From assembly GCA_028023455.1 (NCBI GenBank), contig JAQFVV010000517.1, positions 64,001 through 128,000 of the forward strand: a stretch of 64,000 nucleotides of DNA, read 5' to 3'. This DNA comes from Epiperipatus broadwayi. Lineage: Eukaryota > Onychophora > Udeonychophora > Euonychophora > Peripatidae. Below the pieces are notes generated by a model. It had not been told where the DNA came from, ran no database searches, and saw only the letters and a list, made by a program, of their open reading frames with translations. This document shows, in pieces, positions 11,719-22,213 of the stretch (the first letter of the stretch is position 1; each line of letters opens with the position of its first letter). The translations under genes were made by a program, and so were the position numbers.

Positions 11719-11755
11719 CCCATACTTTGAAAGTATAAAGTTAAACTAGTCAATA

Positions 11756-12060
11756 AATAATCAAAATTACCCCAAATTCACAACTCAACCAGAATTGCTA
11801 AATAAATTAACTTCTAGAAAACAGCAAATGGTTTCATTGTTGCATGAAGGCTTCTTAGTGTAAAGGACTACAAAGTATCAACATATTTAAAAATATATTA
11901 TTATTTTGTAGTTCCTTAACATATTTAAAAATATATTATTATTTTGTAGTTCCTTATACTTGAAAAGACTACTTGTTGCAATGAAACAATTAATTATGAT
12001 TTAGAGGGTTTTTTTTGGCTAGTCTGGCTGAGTTGTGAATTTTGGGTAATTTTGATTATA
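11756..12060. mobile_element. Fold-back (MITE-like) element
   Basis: Left arm 11756-11872 and right arm 11942-12060 are imperfect inverted repeats: AATCAAAATTACCCCAAATT on the left pairs with AATTTTGGGTAATTTTGATT on the right, and both arms contain a GTTTCATTG-type match further in. The loop region contains a tandem 39-bp duplication (11881-11957). The right end runs into TA. No coding capacity. It could be a non-autonomous DNA transposon or an inverted retroelement end. Confidence 0.6.
11881..11957 (+). repeat. Tandem 39-bp duplication
   Basis: Two identical copies of a unit beginning ACATATTTAAAAATATATTA and ending TAGTTCCTTA. Confidence 0.9.
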
Positions 12061-12083
12061 TATATATAAATAAATAAAAAATT

Positions 12084-12266
12084 AATGGTAAATACAATAT
12101 TATAGTTTAAATTCTTTTGTAGCACTTTCGATTACATGGTAATCCTCATCAGCCTTAACTGAATTTCAAATTTTTTAAACTTAAAGTTCCATATATTTTC
12201 ATAAGCTGTGTATATACTTGAAAGTGCTACAAAAGAATTTAAACTATAATATTGTATTTACCATTA
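12084..12266. repeat. Inverted pair with hammerhead-like centre, (TA)n on both sides
   Basis: Left arm 12084-12129 (AATGGTAAATACAATATTAT...AGCACTTTC) is the reverse complement of right arm 12220-12266. TA tracts lie close outside (12055-12067 and 12273-12300). The layout repeats that of the PLE-end palindromes at 17.1 and 53.2-54.8 kb: hammerhead-like motif, about 50 nt, then (TA)n. Confidence 0.8.
12111..12175 (-). ncRNA. Hammerhead ribozyme motif, PLE type
   Basis: On the minus strand: CTGATGA (12146-12152), then G and a perfect 6-bp stem II (GATTAC, loop CAT, GTAATC), then GAAA and a 2-bp stem III (AGTGCT), cleavage triplet CTA. Stem I closes with G-C and continues, after an internal loop, with GAATTT pairing AAATTC. 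The conserved core is complete. Hammerheads of this build are known from Penelope-like elements (Cervera and de la Pena). One extra G sits between the core and stem II, and activity is unproven. Confidence 0.55.
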
Positions 12267-12268
12267 TA

Positions 12269-12304
<36 letters not shown>

Positions 12305-15300
12305 TATAATGGTAATAATAATATGACATATATATATATATATATATATATATTGAAATGATAACCTTCCAAGCTCTTATCATTTCACCATCAACCTATT
12401 GACACACTCATCTGTGATTAGTTTAAACCTTATTTTAATGTTAACACTCTTAAAATTAGCTTGTAAAACCGACTATCATGACTGTATAAACAGCATTATT
12501 TATTTACATACAAAATAATGCTATAATTAGATAGGATTAGTAAAATTATAGCATACAAAGTTCACATAATATTTATAAAAATGTTTATTATATTATTAAA
12601 GTTAGAAGTTAAATTATTAATTTTGTTGTTAATATTGTAAATTCATATGTGGATAGATAATCTAACCCATGTTATAATATGTATAGGGGAACCATGAATA
12701 AAATATGTTGTGTTTCTTTAAAAATCTGTTAACATATTTTCTTGTTTTATGTGTTTCAGGGCAAAAGTTTCTTGAAAATTTGTTTAAAAAGAAAATGATT
12801 TATTTTGAGAGATATATAAAAAAAGTATGTTTAAGAAAATAATTTTATTTAAAAACAAAATGTTAAAAGATTATTTTATGTATAATTAAAAATAAAAAGT
12901 TTTGGTTCTTAATTAAAACAGATTTTGGTTGTAAACAAGAATGTCATTAATGGCCACACCTGCACTTGGTGAAAGTAAAATTAGTTCAAAATCTCGCTAA
13001 TTAAATTGCCTTAGATAAGATTGAAAGTTATTTTTAAAAACTAAATTAGAAACTGTTTACAATGAAAAATCTTAACATATAATGGCTTAGGGAATGGTTC
13101 TAACATTCCAGAAGTTATCTAAGATTTCAAATCTGGATTATATAAAGTTTATGATATTTTATTTAAATCGTGAGTTAATGAGTCCTGAGGTGATATAGAT
13201 TCCAATAATGAAGTACTTGAGACCAAACATATAAATACCCTGTGTTTTAAATCAGAAGATATAGTCATTATTTTGAGAGCAGTTGCATCCAGTCTCCACA
13301 TCATGTTAATTTATAATATGACCGGCTAAAAATGGGCATTTCTTTGCTGTTACTTGGCAGGAAGAATGAAGGTTTCTTTCATTGTAATGCCTTAACCATC
13401 ATGCCACTAGCAGACTCAAGCCTAATGATGCCACCAGCCAGTCAGCCAGTCGAACTCACCAAACCTACAGCCAAGCACTTGCAGTCCAGATAAATAATAC
13501 CGGTACAGTTTTATTTTCAAAACCGCAGTGCTCTGTGTAATTTTTTTTATAAGTTATAACCTAATCCAAGTTAGCTAACTCTCCTTAAAGTAATTAAATG
13601 TATCTTAAATAATTGTAAATCCCAGTGTAACTATAATTTGAACCTGTTTAATATTAAAATAATGTGTAAATTGCTGTCAAAATTAATGTTTCTAAAAGTT
13701 AAAATGACCTGCCTATTTATAATTTCCTTTCACTTAAAAAGGAAATTACTATTGTCTAATTTAAAGTTATATCACTGCCGTTATGTCTATATTTCTTTGC
13801 TTATTTTAGTTAAATGTTTATTATATTTCATAGGCCAATACTTAAAAACAGTGAGCACATAATTTAATGTTTTTAAGAAGATATTATTTAAACATCTTCA
13901 TGTAACTGGTTTTATAGCGTCACCGTTCTGCATACTGTTTCGAAATCCTATTTTTATAAATAATAACGACTCACCTTACACTTGTTATTATTCTTATTAA
14001 TTTTGATTTAAAATCTGAAATGTGGCTCAATTCAATCAACTAGTGGAAAGCTTAAATTTATATATTTTTATTAAGAATTAAACTAGCCTTGAAGATAGTC
14101 ATAAGTATATTTATCATTTAAGTTAGTCCTAAGTCCATAGAAAAATACTTTAACTCTTTAAATATTAATTATTTATAAAGTAGCCAAATAAATCGAGCGT
14201 GTTAAAATAAAGAGGTTATTAATATCCCCGTCAGTAGTGTATATATTTATTATCATGCTACACAAGAGTTGGTTTCAATTGATAGAGCTAATATGCTATT
14301 GTTCTTCTATTTTATAGTATGAAATATAATATTCTTTGCATAGCAGATAAGACCCATTATTTTATTAGACATTTTCTCATTTTGTTGCTATGTATAATTA
14401 CATATATTAAGATGGAGCATGGTGAAGCCAGCACATCTTCTCTTATAGGGTAGAGCAGTAGCAAAGCCTGAGCCAAGGCCAGGTTAGCACATAAGTCCTC
14501 CACCATTTCTGAACACAAATGTTCTTTTCATTCATGGCATGACGATCAGTTACAGGGTACCAGCGTTTGTCGCAGAACCCTAAAGTTATTCATCCATTCA
14601 CAGAGTGACTTTTTTTATTGTCATTTACCTGTGTCATAGTGAATTGGTAAAATCTTATGCAGCCAACTCTTCCTCTTTAACATATCACCTTCAGCATTGA
14701 TTTGAAGTTCTCTTGAAAGCAGGTTTGATCTAATGTTACTTGAGCTGGTTTATGCACTCGTCTTTAAATAATATCATATTTGCAATAATTAATGAGTTAT
14801 TAGTTTTATCAAGGGTCAGTATAATTACTTATATAACAGCCACAAATTAAATAGGATTTGGCATAACTATATTTACAGACATAGTGTAGTGATTATTTAT
14901 ATATCATCTGTAAATAATTTCATAAGATGATCATCTGTTAAACTCATCTATTTCAAAACGTAATGATTGCTTGTATAAACTCATCTTTAAATTCATTTGT
15001 AAGAAGAGGTTTTATCTCTTTATCTACCCAATGCTTGCATGCATTCTATGCTGGAGTTATGTCAATATATCTTTCATTTTATTTTACTTGTAATTAAATG
15101 AATAACTAATTTATTGTATTTCATTCTCAGTCTCGTTATTGATCCAATTTTGTCCAATTCTAATTATTGATCCAATTTGTTTATAAAACTATGCATTAAT
15201 AGTCATTTAAATTATTAATATATTTAGTCAAATTAAGGGTCTTTTATGTATCAGAGTCTTGTTGCGTCTCCCTGACCTATGTCAGCCACGAATGAAATTA

Positions 15301-15560
15301 TATACTATGTGTAACTTCAAGTGCAGTCATTTGTAGGGTCTTGAATCTTGGAGTTCTGGAAAATTAGTTAAAGTGTGGCCAAATTTTGGGTGTCACACTC
15401 CTGGTCCGTTCAGCTTTGGTTTCTTTGCCTGGATTCTAGATTCTGTTATGTGAATGTACAAACTTGACCGATACAATATATAATCAAAGATTTTTATGAG
15501 CTACAGATATAAATGGAATATTATCTCAGTACAGCCATTTATAATTTATTGAAAATATAA
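12267..15560. other. Unassigned DNA with GC-richer islands
   Basis: TA tracts at 12273-12300 and 12329-12352. GC-richer islands at about 13330-13520, 14405-14600 and 15240-15460 may be remnants of unrecognised repeats. In the first, a 53-codon ATG frame (13332-13493) is open but resembles nothing I know. No gene can be supported. Confidence 0.45.
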
Positions 15561-15569
15561 ATATAAACC

Positions 15570-16790
15570 AACATTACCAGGTTATACTAATCATCAACTG
15601 GGTAGAAAGTATAAATAATTGTAGAGGCATGGTAAACACTGATATATAACAATAATTAACATTCTATTAATAAAAGTAGGAATAATGATTATGAAAACTA
15701 GTTAGATTAATGAGTTCTTTTTACAAAAAGTCCAAATAGAGAGTAATTTGCATGTATCATCACATTTGTTGATACAATCTGGCCTTTTAAGGATCTCTAT
15801 GGATTCGCTCATCTGAAATTGTCAAATCAGAATAGTATTCTTGTATTAGAAAATTCAATACTTTTACCTGCATCTATAGCATGAAAAGATAATTCTAATA
15901 ATGGTGATTATTTTAACTGCATTGATATGTTCATCTCTTCTATCATTGTTGTGATGATTACTCCCACCTAAATAGAAAGCTTTACAAATGTTACACAAAA
16001 TTTCATAAACTCCATGTGCTTCAAGAGGGATTGAATCTTTAGGCTTGGTTATAATGCTATTAATTTTTTGTTAAGTGGTGTTTGTTGTCTTTATATTATA
16101 ATATATTAGAATATGTTTAATAATGTCAGTAGTTCCTTTTATATAAATAATAGAAACTCTAATAGTTGTTTCTTCTTTTTGTTTTTTTATTTTGATTGCT
16201 TAGAGTTTGAATTAAGGCTCAATGTATTGTTTTATTATTATAGCTATTAGCTGATAAATTATTGTTTATATTATTTATTTCATTTTTGAGAGTTGATTTA
16301 TCTAATAGCATGTTAATAGCTCTAGTAAAAATAGTTTTTGCTATGTAAAATATTTGAGTTGGATGATAATATGTTGAAAATTTTAAATATCTGTCAGTGT
16401 GTGTACATTTTCTGAAAATTGAAAAAAATAAAAGATTATTTCTTTTCCTGGTGACAATACATTAGAAAAAGGAAGTTTCCCATCAGTTTTTGTTTCCATT
16501 GTAAATTTAATATTAGAATGTAAATTGTTTCTATGTGTGAAAAAATATTAAGTTGCCTTTACCATGCCATATGGTAAATGTATTATCTATGTATCTGAGC
16601 CAAATAAGAGATTTCAAAGGCACTGACTCTAATAAACGAATTTCTATATATAACATAAATAAATCAGCCATTCCTCCTGAGATTAGTGAGCCCATCAGAT
16701 TACAAAAAGTCTGTTTATAATATTGTCTATTATGCATAAAATAAGTATTTGAAAGGCAATGTTTAGTTAATTTAATAAAAAGGTTTAATA
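15570..16790 (-). pseudogene. Penelope-like element fragment (RT end plus GIY-YIG start), copy A
   Basis: Read on the minus strand. The RT part at 16531-16770 gives a KHCLSNTYF-like start in one frame, then YYKQTFCNLMGSLISGGMAD and LIWLRYIDNTFTIW. These match the PLE pattern FxGxxYxQxxGxxMGSPLSPxLA and WxRYVDDxFxxW; the catalytic YVDD box is YIDN here. Next comes an ETKTDGKLPFLD-like stretch near 16450-16500, typical of the region after the PLE RT. Around 15970-16040 the sequence decodes to IPLEAHGVYEILC, the start of the GIY-YIG endonuclease. Many stops. The 3' part (15570-16060) aligns with copy B at 48470-48990, so they are one family. Confidence 0.75.
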
Positions 16791-16876
16791 AATTGAATCA
16801 TTTAAAAATATTTAAATATTTGGCAACTGCAATGTTTGTTATCCAGTTGATGACCAGTGAACCTAGTTAAATCATT

Positions 16877-16880
<4 letters not shown>

Positions 16881-16942
<62 letters not shown>
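16881..16942. repeat. (TA)n microsatellite at a PLE end
   Basis: 62 bp of TA, directly followed by the PLE-type tail (AAGTTTGATATCTG) that leads into the palindrome. Confidence 0.95.
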
Positions 16943-16946
<4 letters not shown>

Positions 16947-16984
16947 TTGATATCTGTATTCATTTCACAATATATGTAATATAC
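16943..16984 (-). repeat. PLE 3' tail segment outside the palindrome
   Basis: Its reverse complement (TTGTATATTACATATATTGT, then a stretch ending CAAACTTTATATA) matches the + strand PLE tail at 54800-54850. This identifies the palindrome next to it as PLE-derived. Confidence 0.7.
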
Positions 16985-17040
16985 AAATCAATATATATAT
17001 CAAAATACAGTACAATTTATATAAATTATATTCTTTTAGA

Positions 17041-17087
17041 AGTACTTTCGACTATACACTTTGTAGTCTTTATCAACTATATAACGT
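17041..17087 (-). ncRNA. Degenerate hammerhead-like motif, left palindrome arm
   Basis: On the minus strand: TTGATAA in place of CTGATGA, a stem II GACTA/TAGTC, then GAAA and an AGTACT stem III. Two core positions deviate (C3 and G8), so cleavage is doubtful. Confidence 0.4.
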
Positions 17088-17134
17088 ACGTTATATAGTT
17101 GATAAAGACTACAAAGTGTATAGTCGAAAGTACT
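17088..17134 (+). ncRNA. Degenerate hammerhead-like motif, right palindrome arm
   Basis: Mirror image of the motif in the left arm, with the same two core deviations. Confidence 0.4.
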
Positions 17135-17186
17135 TCTAAAAGAATATAATTTATATAAATTGTACTGTATTTTGATATATATATTG

Positions 17187-17190
<4 letters not shown>

Positions 17191-17232
<42 letters not shown>

Positions 17233-17304
17233 AATTTATTGTATATATATATATATATATATATATCAATAAATTATACAGGGATTCCATATATATATAT
17301 ATAA
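17191..17304. repeat. (TA)n tracts with small inverted repeats
   Basis: TA tracts at 17191-17228, 17243-17266 and 17289-17302. TGTATAATTTATTG and CAATAAATTATACA around the middle tract are inverted copies. Confidence 0.85.
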
Positions 17305-18234
17305 TTGTTTTTATTAGCACATTTCTCACCTTAGTTCAATATTATCACAACCATCCATTTATAAATACATAAAGGAAAAATAACAGAAATTTTGTAATAA
17401 AAAAAAGTCTATTTATATTTAGGTGTTGTAAATTGAATCACTTTAAAAAGTATAGTCTATTTAATGCAAGGCACTGGTCTAAACCAGTTTGTAATTTCTT
17501 GAAGTAGTCCAGAAACATTTTCAAAGTGATGCATTGTAATGCCTCCATTACCCCCCCCCACCTGTTGAAAGTCTGCAAAAAAAGAGATTTTTTTTCATTC
17601 AAGAGATTAACAAAAATTGCATGAAATAAGATTGAGTGAATATGGCTGATAGATAATCTGTTTCATGCTGAATTTAATTAAAAAGTGTTTCACATTCATG
17701 GATTTGAGAGATGATACTTTGTGGGGGTGGAACTGGCACTATTTTCTTTGTCAGGAAACAGGATGTTTACATTTTATCAGATCATATAAATGTTTCAGAA
17801 CTTGCAGATAAAATGCCTGACCATTATGAACTAAATTTAAGAAAAAAATATCATTTGTGTCAAAAGAAAAAATAGCATTGTATTAGCTTTGACCTTTATT
17901 TGCCAAACTTTATAGGAATGTGGTGAATTTAAAATTTTAATCAAACCACTCAAACATTATAAAAATTGACAAATACACAAAATGCACTTTGTAAAAAAAT
18001 GTTCTATGTAGTCCCATGATTTTACACAGTGATATCATCAGGCAGATTGATACAGAGGAGTTCCTGAAAGATGTACATATCAGAAGAATATACTTACTAC
18101 AACAGGTGCACAAACCAGGGAAGAATGACTTTGGTTATTCCTCCCCCATATCATCATAAACATTTTTAGATACAATCTGATTGAAAATTGTGATAAATTT
18201 TTTTACAAGATTCATTTATTAATTTATTTTTTAA
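17305..18234. other. Unassigned; one hammerhead-like relic
   Basis: No coding frame. On the minus strand near 18005-18047 CTGATGA is followed at the right distance by GGGACTAC instead of GAAACTAC, which looks like a decayed hammerhead, possibly the end of an old PLE. Confidence 0.35.
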
Positions 18235-20533
18235 TTAATTCAGGAAAAAAGCTTCTCCAATTTTAAGTCATTTTCTTTGATTGCTAATATCTCTTTTCCA
18301 TAACTTACTAGCTAACTTCTCTATTTCGTGCAACGATTTTGAATCAAGTCTTTTTGTTTAGGAATTTTATAATCTCTAGAAACCAGTTTAAGACCCCAGT
18401 TGTCCATCTATTAGCATCACTTCTAATAATATATTGAATGCAGTTCCATTTCATTTTTTTAAATGACCATGTTTGTTATATGAATTATCTATTATATTCT
18501 CTTACTCCTAATATGCATCTGATCATACTTCATTGATTGCTGTGAATTCTTTAAATTGATCTTCCTTAAAGAGTCTGAGTCTCAGATCCATAACTAATAA
18601 TTGAAAAACACACCTATTAAAAACCTTCCTTTTCAAACACCTGGACATAATTTTATTTACATCAATTTATTTCTATCAAAAACACTTGAACTAAATTTAA
18701 TTCTATGATTAATTTTATTCACTAAATGTACATACATGTTAATAATCTACCAAAAGTGTTTGTAGTTATTCATTTTCTATAATTCATGATTATCAACCTT
18801 TATTTTGTTTTTCTGATAGAATAAAATGAACATTATTTTAGTCATGTGGCATTTATTTTTAGGCCTGTTGTTTTATTTTTATCTGTAAATTCTTCTAACA
18901 TTCTCTGAAGCTCTGAATACATTTCTGCAAAACAATTGCATGATCTGCAAAGAAATGATTAAATAAACTCTATTTTTTTATTTCCTTAATTTTCCATTTT
19001 AATCTACATCATATTTCTTGTAAAATTGAAGTAAAAAGATTTTGGAGATATGGAATCATCCTATTACATACCCTTTTCAATGTTGTAATCTAATAATTGG
19101 CATTGCATTTTGATAAATATTCTTCAGACTATGACATTATTGTGGATTTATATATTGATAAACAAATGCTTTAATTGCTGTAGGAATACTTATAGAATCA
19201 AATGCCTTTTCATAATGTATAAATGAAATGCAAAGAATAATAAATCAAATTCATTGGATATTTCTATAAAATTTTTCAAATATTTAGATATGATCCACCG
19301 TGTTAAATTATTTTTATATGATGTTCGGCCAATCATCTGGTACTTCTTTATGATTTAGACATTGGGATGTAAGATTTCTATGTTTTCTGTTTCTTCACCT
19401 TCTACTAAGTTAACAGTTATAATTGCATAATCACCTGGAGATTCATTTCTTTATTTAACATAACGTATAATTGTTGGTAATATTTTGTTTACTAATTCTT
19501 TATAACTATATAATTGTTTATTGAATTCTTCTATTTATTTCATGATATTATCTTTTTTAATAATAGTTTCATCTTTTCTTCTTATTGCAGAAATAATTTT
19601 CCTTCCAATACTATGATGTCATATTGTACTTTTAAAACTTTTATTCTTTTCTCCAACTTTCTTTGCCATATCTCAATTACATTTTGGAACTTTTTTTTTA
19701 CCATTGATAAATCTTGAGATATTTCATTCTTTTTAATGGTTCATTTTTATTTTATTTTTTTCTTTATACATTATTTTGTCTCAAAAGAAATATTGATAAA
19801 TTACTGCTTTTTTTAACAGATTTTTGTTCATTTATTTAATAGTATAATGGTTATATTCTTATTAATTTCATTCAAATTCTAATTATTTTCAAAACCTCTT
19901 AATATTTTTAAATGATTTGTAAGTTGTAACTTAAATTTATTGAAGTCTTTCTGAAGTTTACAAATATCAATTGTTAATACTGGTTTTCTTAATAGTTCTT
20001 TATTCTAGTTTTGATTAATTTGTAACTTAATCTTACAAATTGGTGATCACTTCTTATATTGAAACTTTTAAGAACATTATAATTTTGAAATACATGAATC
20101 TCTGCTGGTCAAAATAAACATATTAATGCTATACCATTATACAAATATTTACATGCCCATTTTCATTTATCATTTTCCTCAATAAAATAATTCATAATAT
20201 ATTGGGAATTATTTCTGGAAAATCCACAGATTTGTCTCCTCACTCATTTTATAACCAAATTTACCACATTACTTTTATCTTTTAATTATTTACTAATTCT
20301 AGCACTAAAGTCTCCCATAGCAAGATTAAAATGTTGTTTGTCCTGATCAAATTTAGTTTTTTGTATATTTATATAAACATTGTTTATTGTTGTTCATCAC
20401 AATGAGAACTTGTTGGATTATTTAACAAACTTGTATGCCTTTTGTAGCTTTCATTAATTTGAGTAACTAATCCTGTCACTCTAACTGATAAACCACAAAA
20501 TCCACAATGTTGTTCTTTAATTTTTATTTATAA

Positions 20534-21844
20534 ATAATTTTATTGAAAAACCATATGTAATACTGATACAATTGTAAATCAAAAATAATAGTTATCCATG
20601 TTAGATAGGCAACCAAATGTTCTTATGTGGTTACTGGTGTTGTTAATCCAGCTTAATCAGGCTCCACGTGTTGTCAAATAAAAATCTGGAAGAGATTATT
20701 CTGTCCTTATGGTGAAATTCCTTTAGCTTGGAAATGAGTGTGTCTTCAGGCTTGGGGTGAGGAAAGGTAAACTTGTTGCGACACCTAGCCATCCAGATGG
20801 CATAAGTGAGAAAGGTTGAGAGTCTTGTGGTGACATAATCCCTGGACAGGAAGCAGCATTTAATATTTAAGATTTTATTCAGGGAAATGTGGCAGTGGTA
20901 AGTAATGAAAGTTCTGATTTTGTCATATGCTGGGCAATCATTTATCATATGATCAAAGGTTTCACAGGTTCTATGGCAGTTGTGACACATAGGATCTATA
21001 TTCTTGAGGAATCTCCTGTAGTGCAGGAACCAGTTTGTCTGGAGTGAATTCAGGTTGATTTTTATGAGAAAGTCCAGGAACCTTGGCTCCAGCTTGAGAT
21101 GCTTGAAAAACCTGATGACCACGTGATTGTTACCACCAAAGTAAGGAATGGTAGAGTTTTGTGTGGGAAATAACAGGCCATGAGCATCCCAAATGGAGAT
21201 TTTTTGTCTGAATACTAGGGTAGAGTGGCCATTGTGAGCAAAAAGGTAGTCAAGTATCTGATTTAGTCAGCTTGTCTTTGAAAGTGGAGGTCTGTCTGAT
21301 GGTATGACTGGTTGTTCTGCTACAATCTGGGGAAATTTTTTTTGTAGGATGTGAATCAGAGAGTGGCACTTTTGGTAATATATAGAAAACATTGCATGCA
21401 ACGACATATCATTATTTTTACTATGTCGCTGCATGCATTCAATTCCTATGGCCGCTGTTTTACCATTCCACAACAGCCGTGCACAGATTCTGTTGATTTT
21501 TGTATTGAAAGTCTTTGTCATGTTAATTATGGGTAGATAGTAGCTAATCTTTGCCATTACCTTGATATTGAGGAGATAGATTTTCCATTGCAGTGATAAA
21601 TAAACCTTGGCAAGGTTTTTAACTGTGTTGGTGGCGGCTTCAATGATGGAATTCTGTATTTGTAACAACATGGCTTGCGGTGACTTGTATATGGGAAACC
21701 CCAAAAAGTTTTGGGGATCTGCTGAGAAAGGCGATGATATCTTCTTGCCGGTGTTGATTTCCAGGCCGATGACTTGTTGAGGTTGAAGGAAAGTTTGGAG
21801 GATTCGGAAAATTTTTTGATTGTTTGTATGAGAGGTTTTAGATA
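20534..21844 (-). mobile_element. 5'-truncated LINE inserted into the RTE copy, 13-bp TSD
   Basis: A 1,311-bp block, GC-richer than its surroundings, interrupts the RTE copy. The exact 13-mer TTTTTATTTATAA lies at 20521-20533 and 21845-21857, and the RTE homology continues across it. On the minus strand it encodes the end of a LINE ORF2 (RT end, thumb, CCHC-like finger) and ends at its 3' side in a short UTR containing AATAAAATTAT. This is the signature of target-primed reverse transcription with 5' truncation. Confidence 0.9.
20643..21840 (-). pseudogene. C-terminal end of LINE ORF2 (L1/Tx1-like), broken
   Basis: Minus strand, 5' to 3'. First comes a frame-shifted RT end (IKKFSESSKLSFNLNKSS, about 21760-21830). 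Then a 145-codon frame (21267-21704) begins GFPIYKSPQAMLLQIQN and contains YLSLQWKIYLLNIKVMAKIS, the thumb region that follows the conserved FLGxP motif in LINE RTs. A 159-codon frame (20643-21122) contains CHNCHRTCETFDHMINDC, a Cx2Cx8Hx4C finger like that at the C end of L1/Tx1-type ORF2 (zf-RVT). About 145 bp between the two frames contain stops or a shift. The exact clade is uncertain. Confidence 0.7.
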
Positions 21845-22010
21845 TTTTTATTTATAACATATCACATTCAAACTGTTTTTTTAATATTTGTGCATTTGTA
21901 GAAAAGTATACATCCACTTTTTAAGGCATTTTTAAAAATCTTCTAATTTCACAAAGTTGAACAATATCGCATTTAATATTATACAGTTATTCCTCTTATT
22001 TACTAGAAAA

Positions 22011-22147
22011 TCATCATTGAATGATATCCTGGATTAAAATTAGAGTGTGGTTAGCACTCTCCATTTTTAATCTGAATCTGCCAATGATTATTCCTATAAT
22101 TCATTCATTTTAATTTGTTAAAAAATATAATTCTGATTGAACCTAGA

Positions 22148-22213
<66 letters not shown>

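Larger units (their letters stand above)
16985..17190. repeat. Perfect 206-bp palindrome made of two PLE ends
   Basis: Positions 16985-17087 and 17088-17190 are exact reverse complements by my reading, with no spacer (centre AACGT|ACGTT). Each arm matches the PLE end at 54700-54790 and carries the same degenerate hammerhead region. (TA)n follows on both outer sides, after a 42-bp tail on the left. Perfect arms without a loop are unstable in cells, so a very recent origin or an assembly fold-back artefact are both possible. Confidence 0.9.
18235..22010 (-). mobile_element. Decayed RTE-type LINE, copy 2, split by a later LINE insertion
   Basis: Several stretches align with the RTE element at 32.7-36 kb in the same order and orientation: 18360-18480, 18560-18860, 19020-19340, 19560-20060, 20270-20533, and again 21858-22000. 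Examples are the region around GTCTCAGATCCATAACTAAT and the one around ATCATCTGGTACTTC. No long frame remains, so it is older than copy 1. The gap at 20534-21844 is a separate insertion. Confidence 0.8.

Noticed and set aside
13638-13862. 74-codon plus frame rich in Leu and Lys
   Set aside because: Composition follows the AT bias, no motif, no splice or promoter context.
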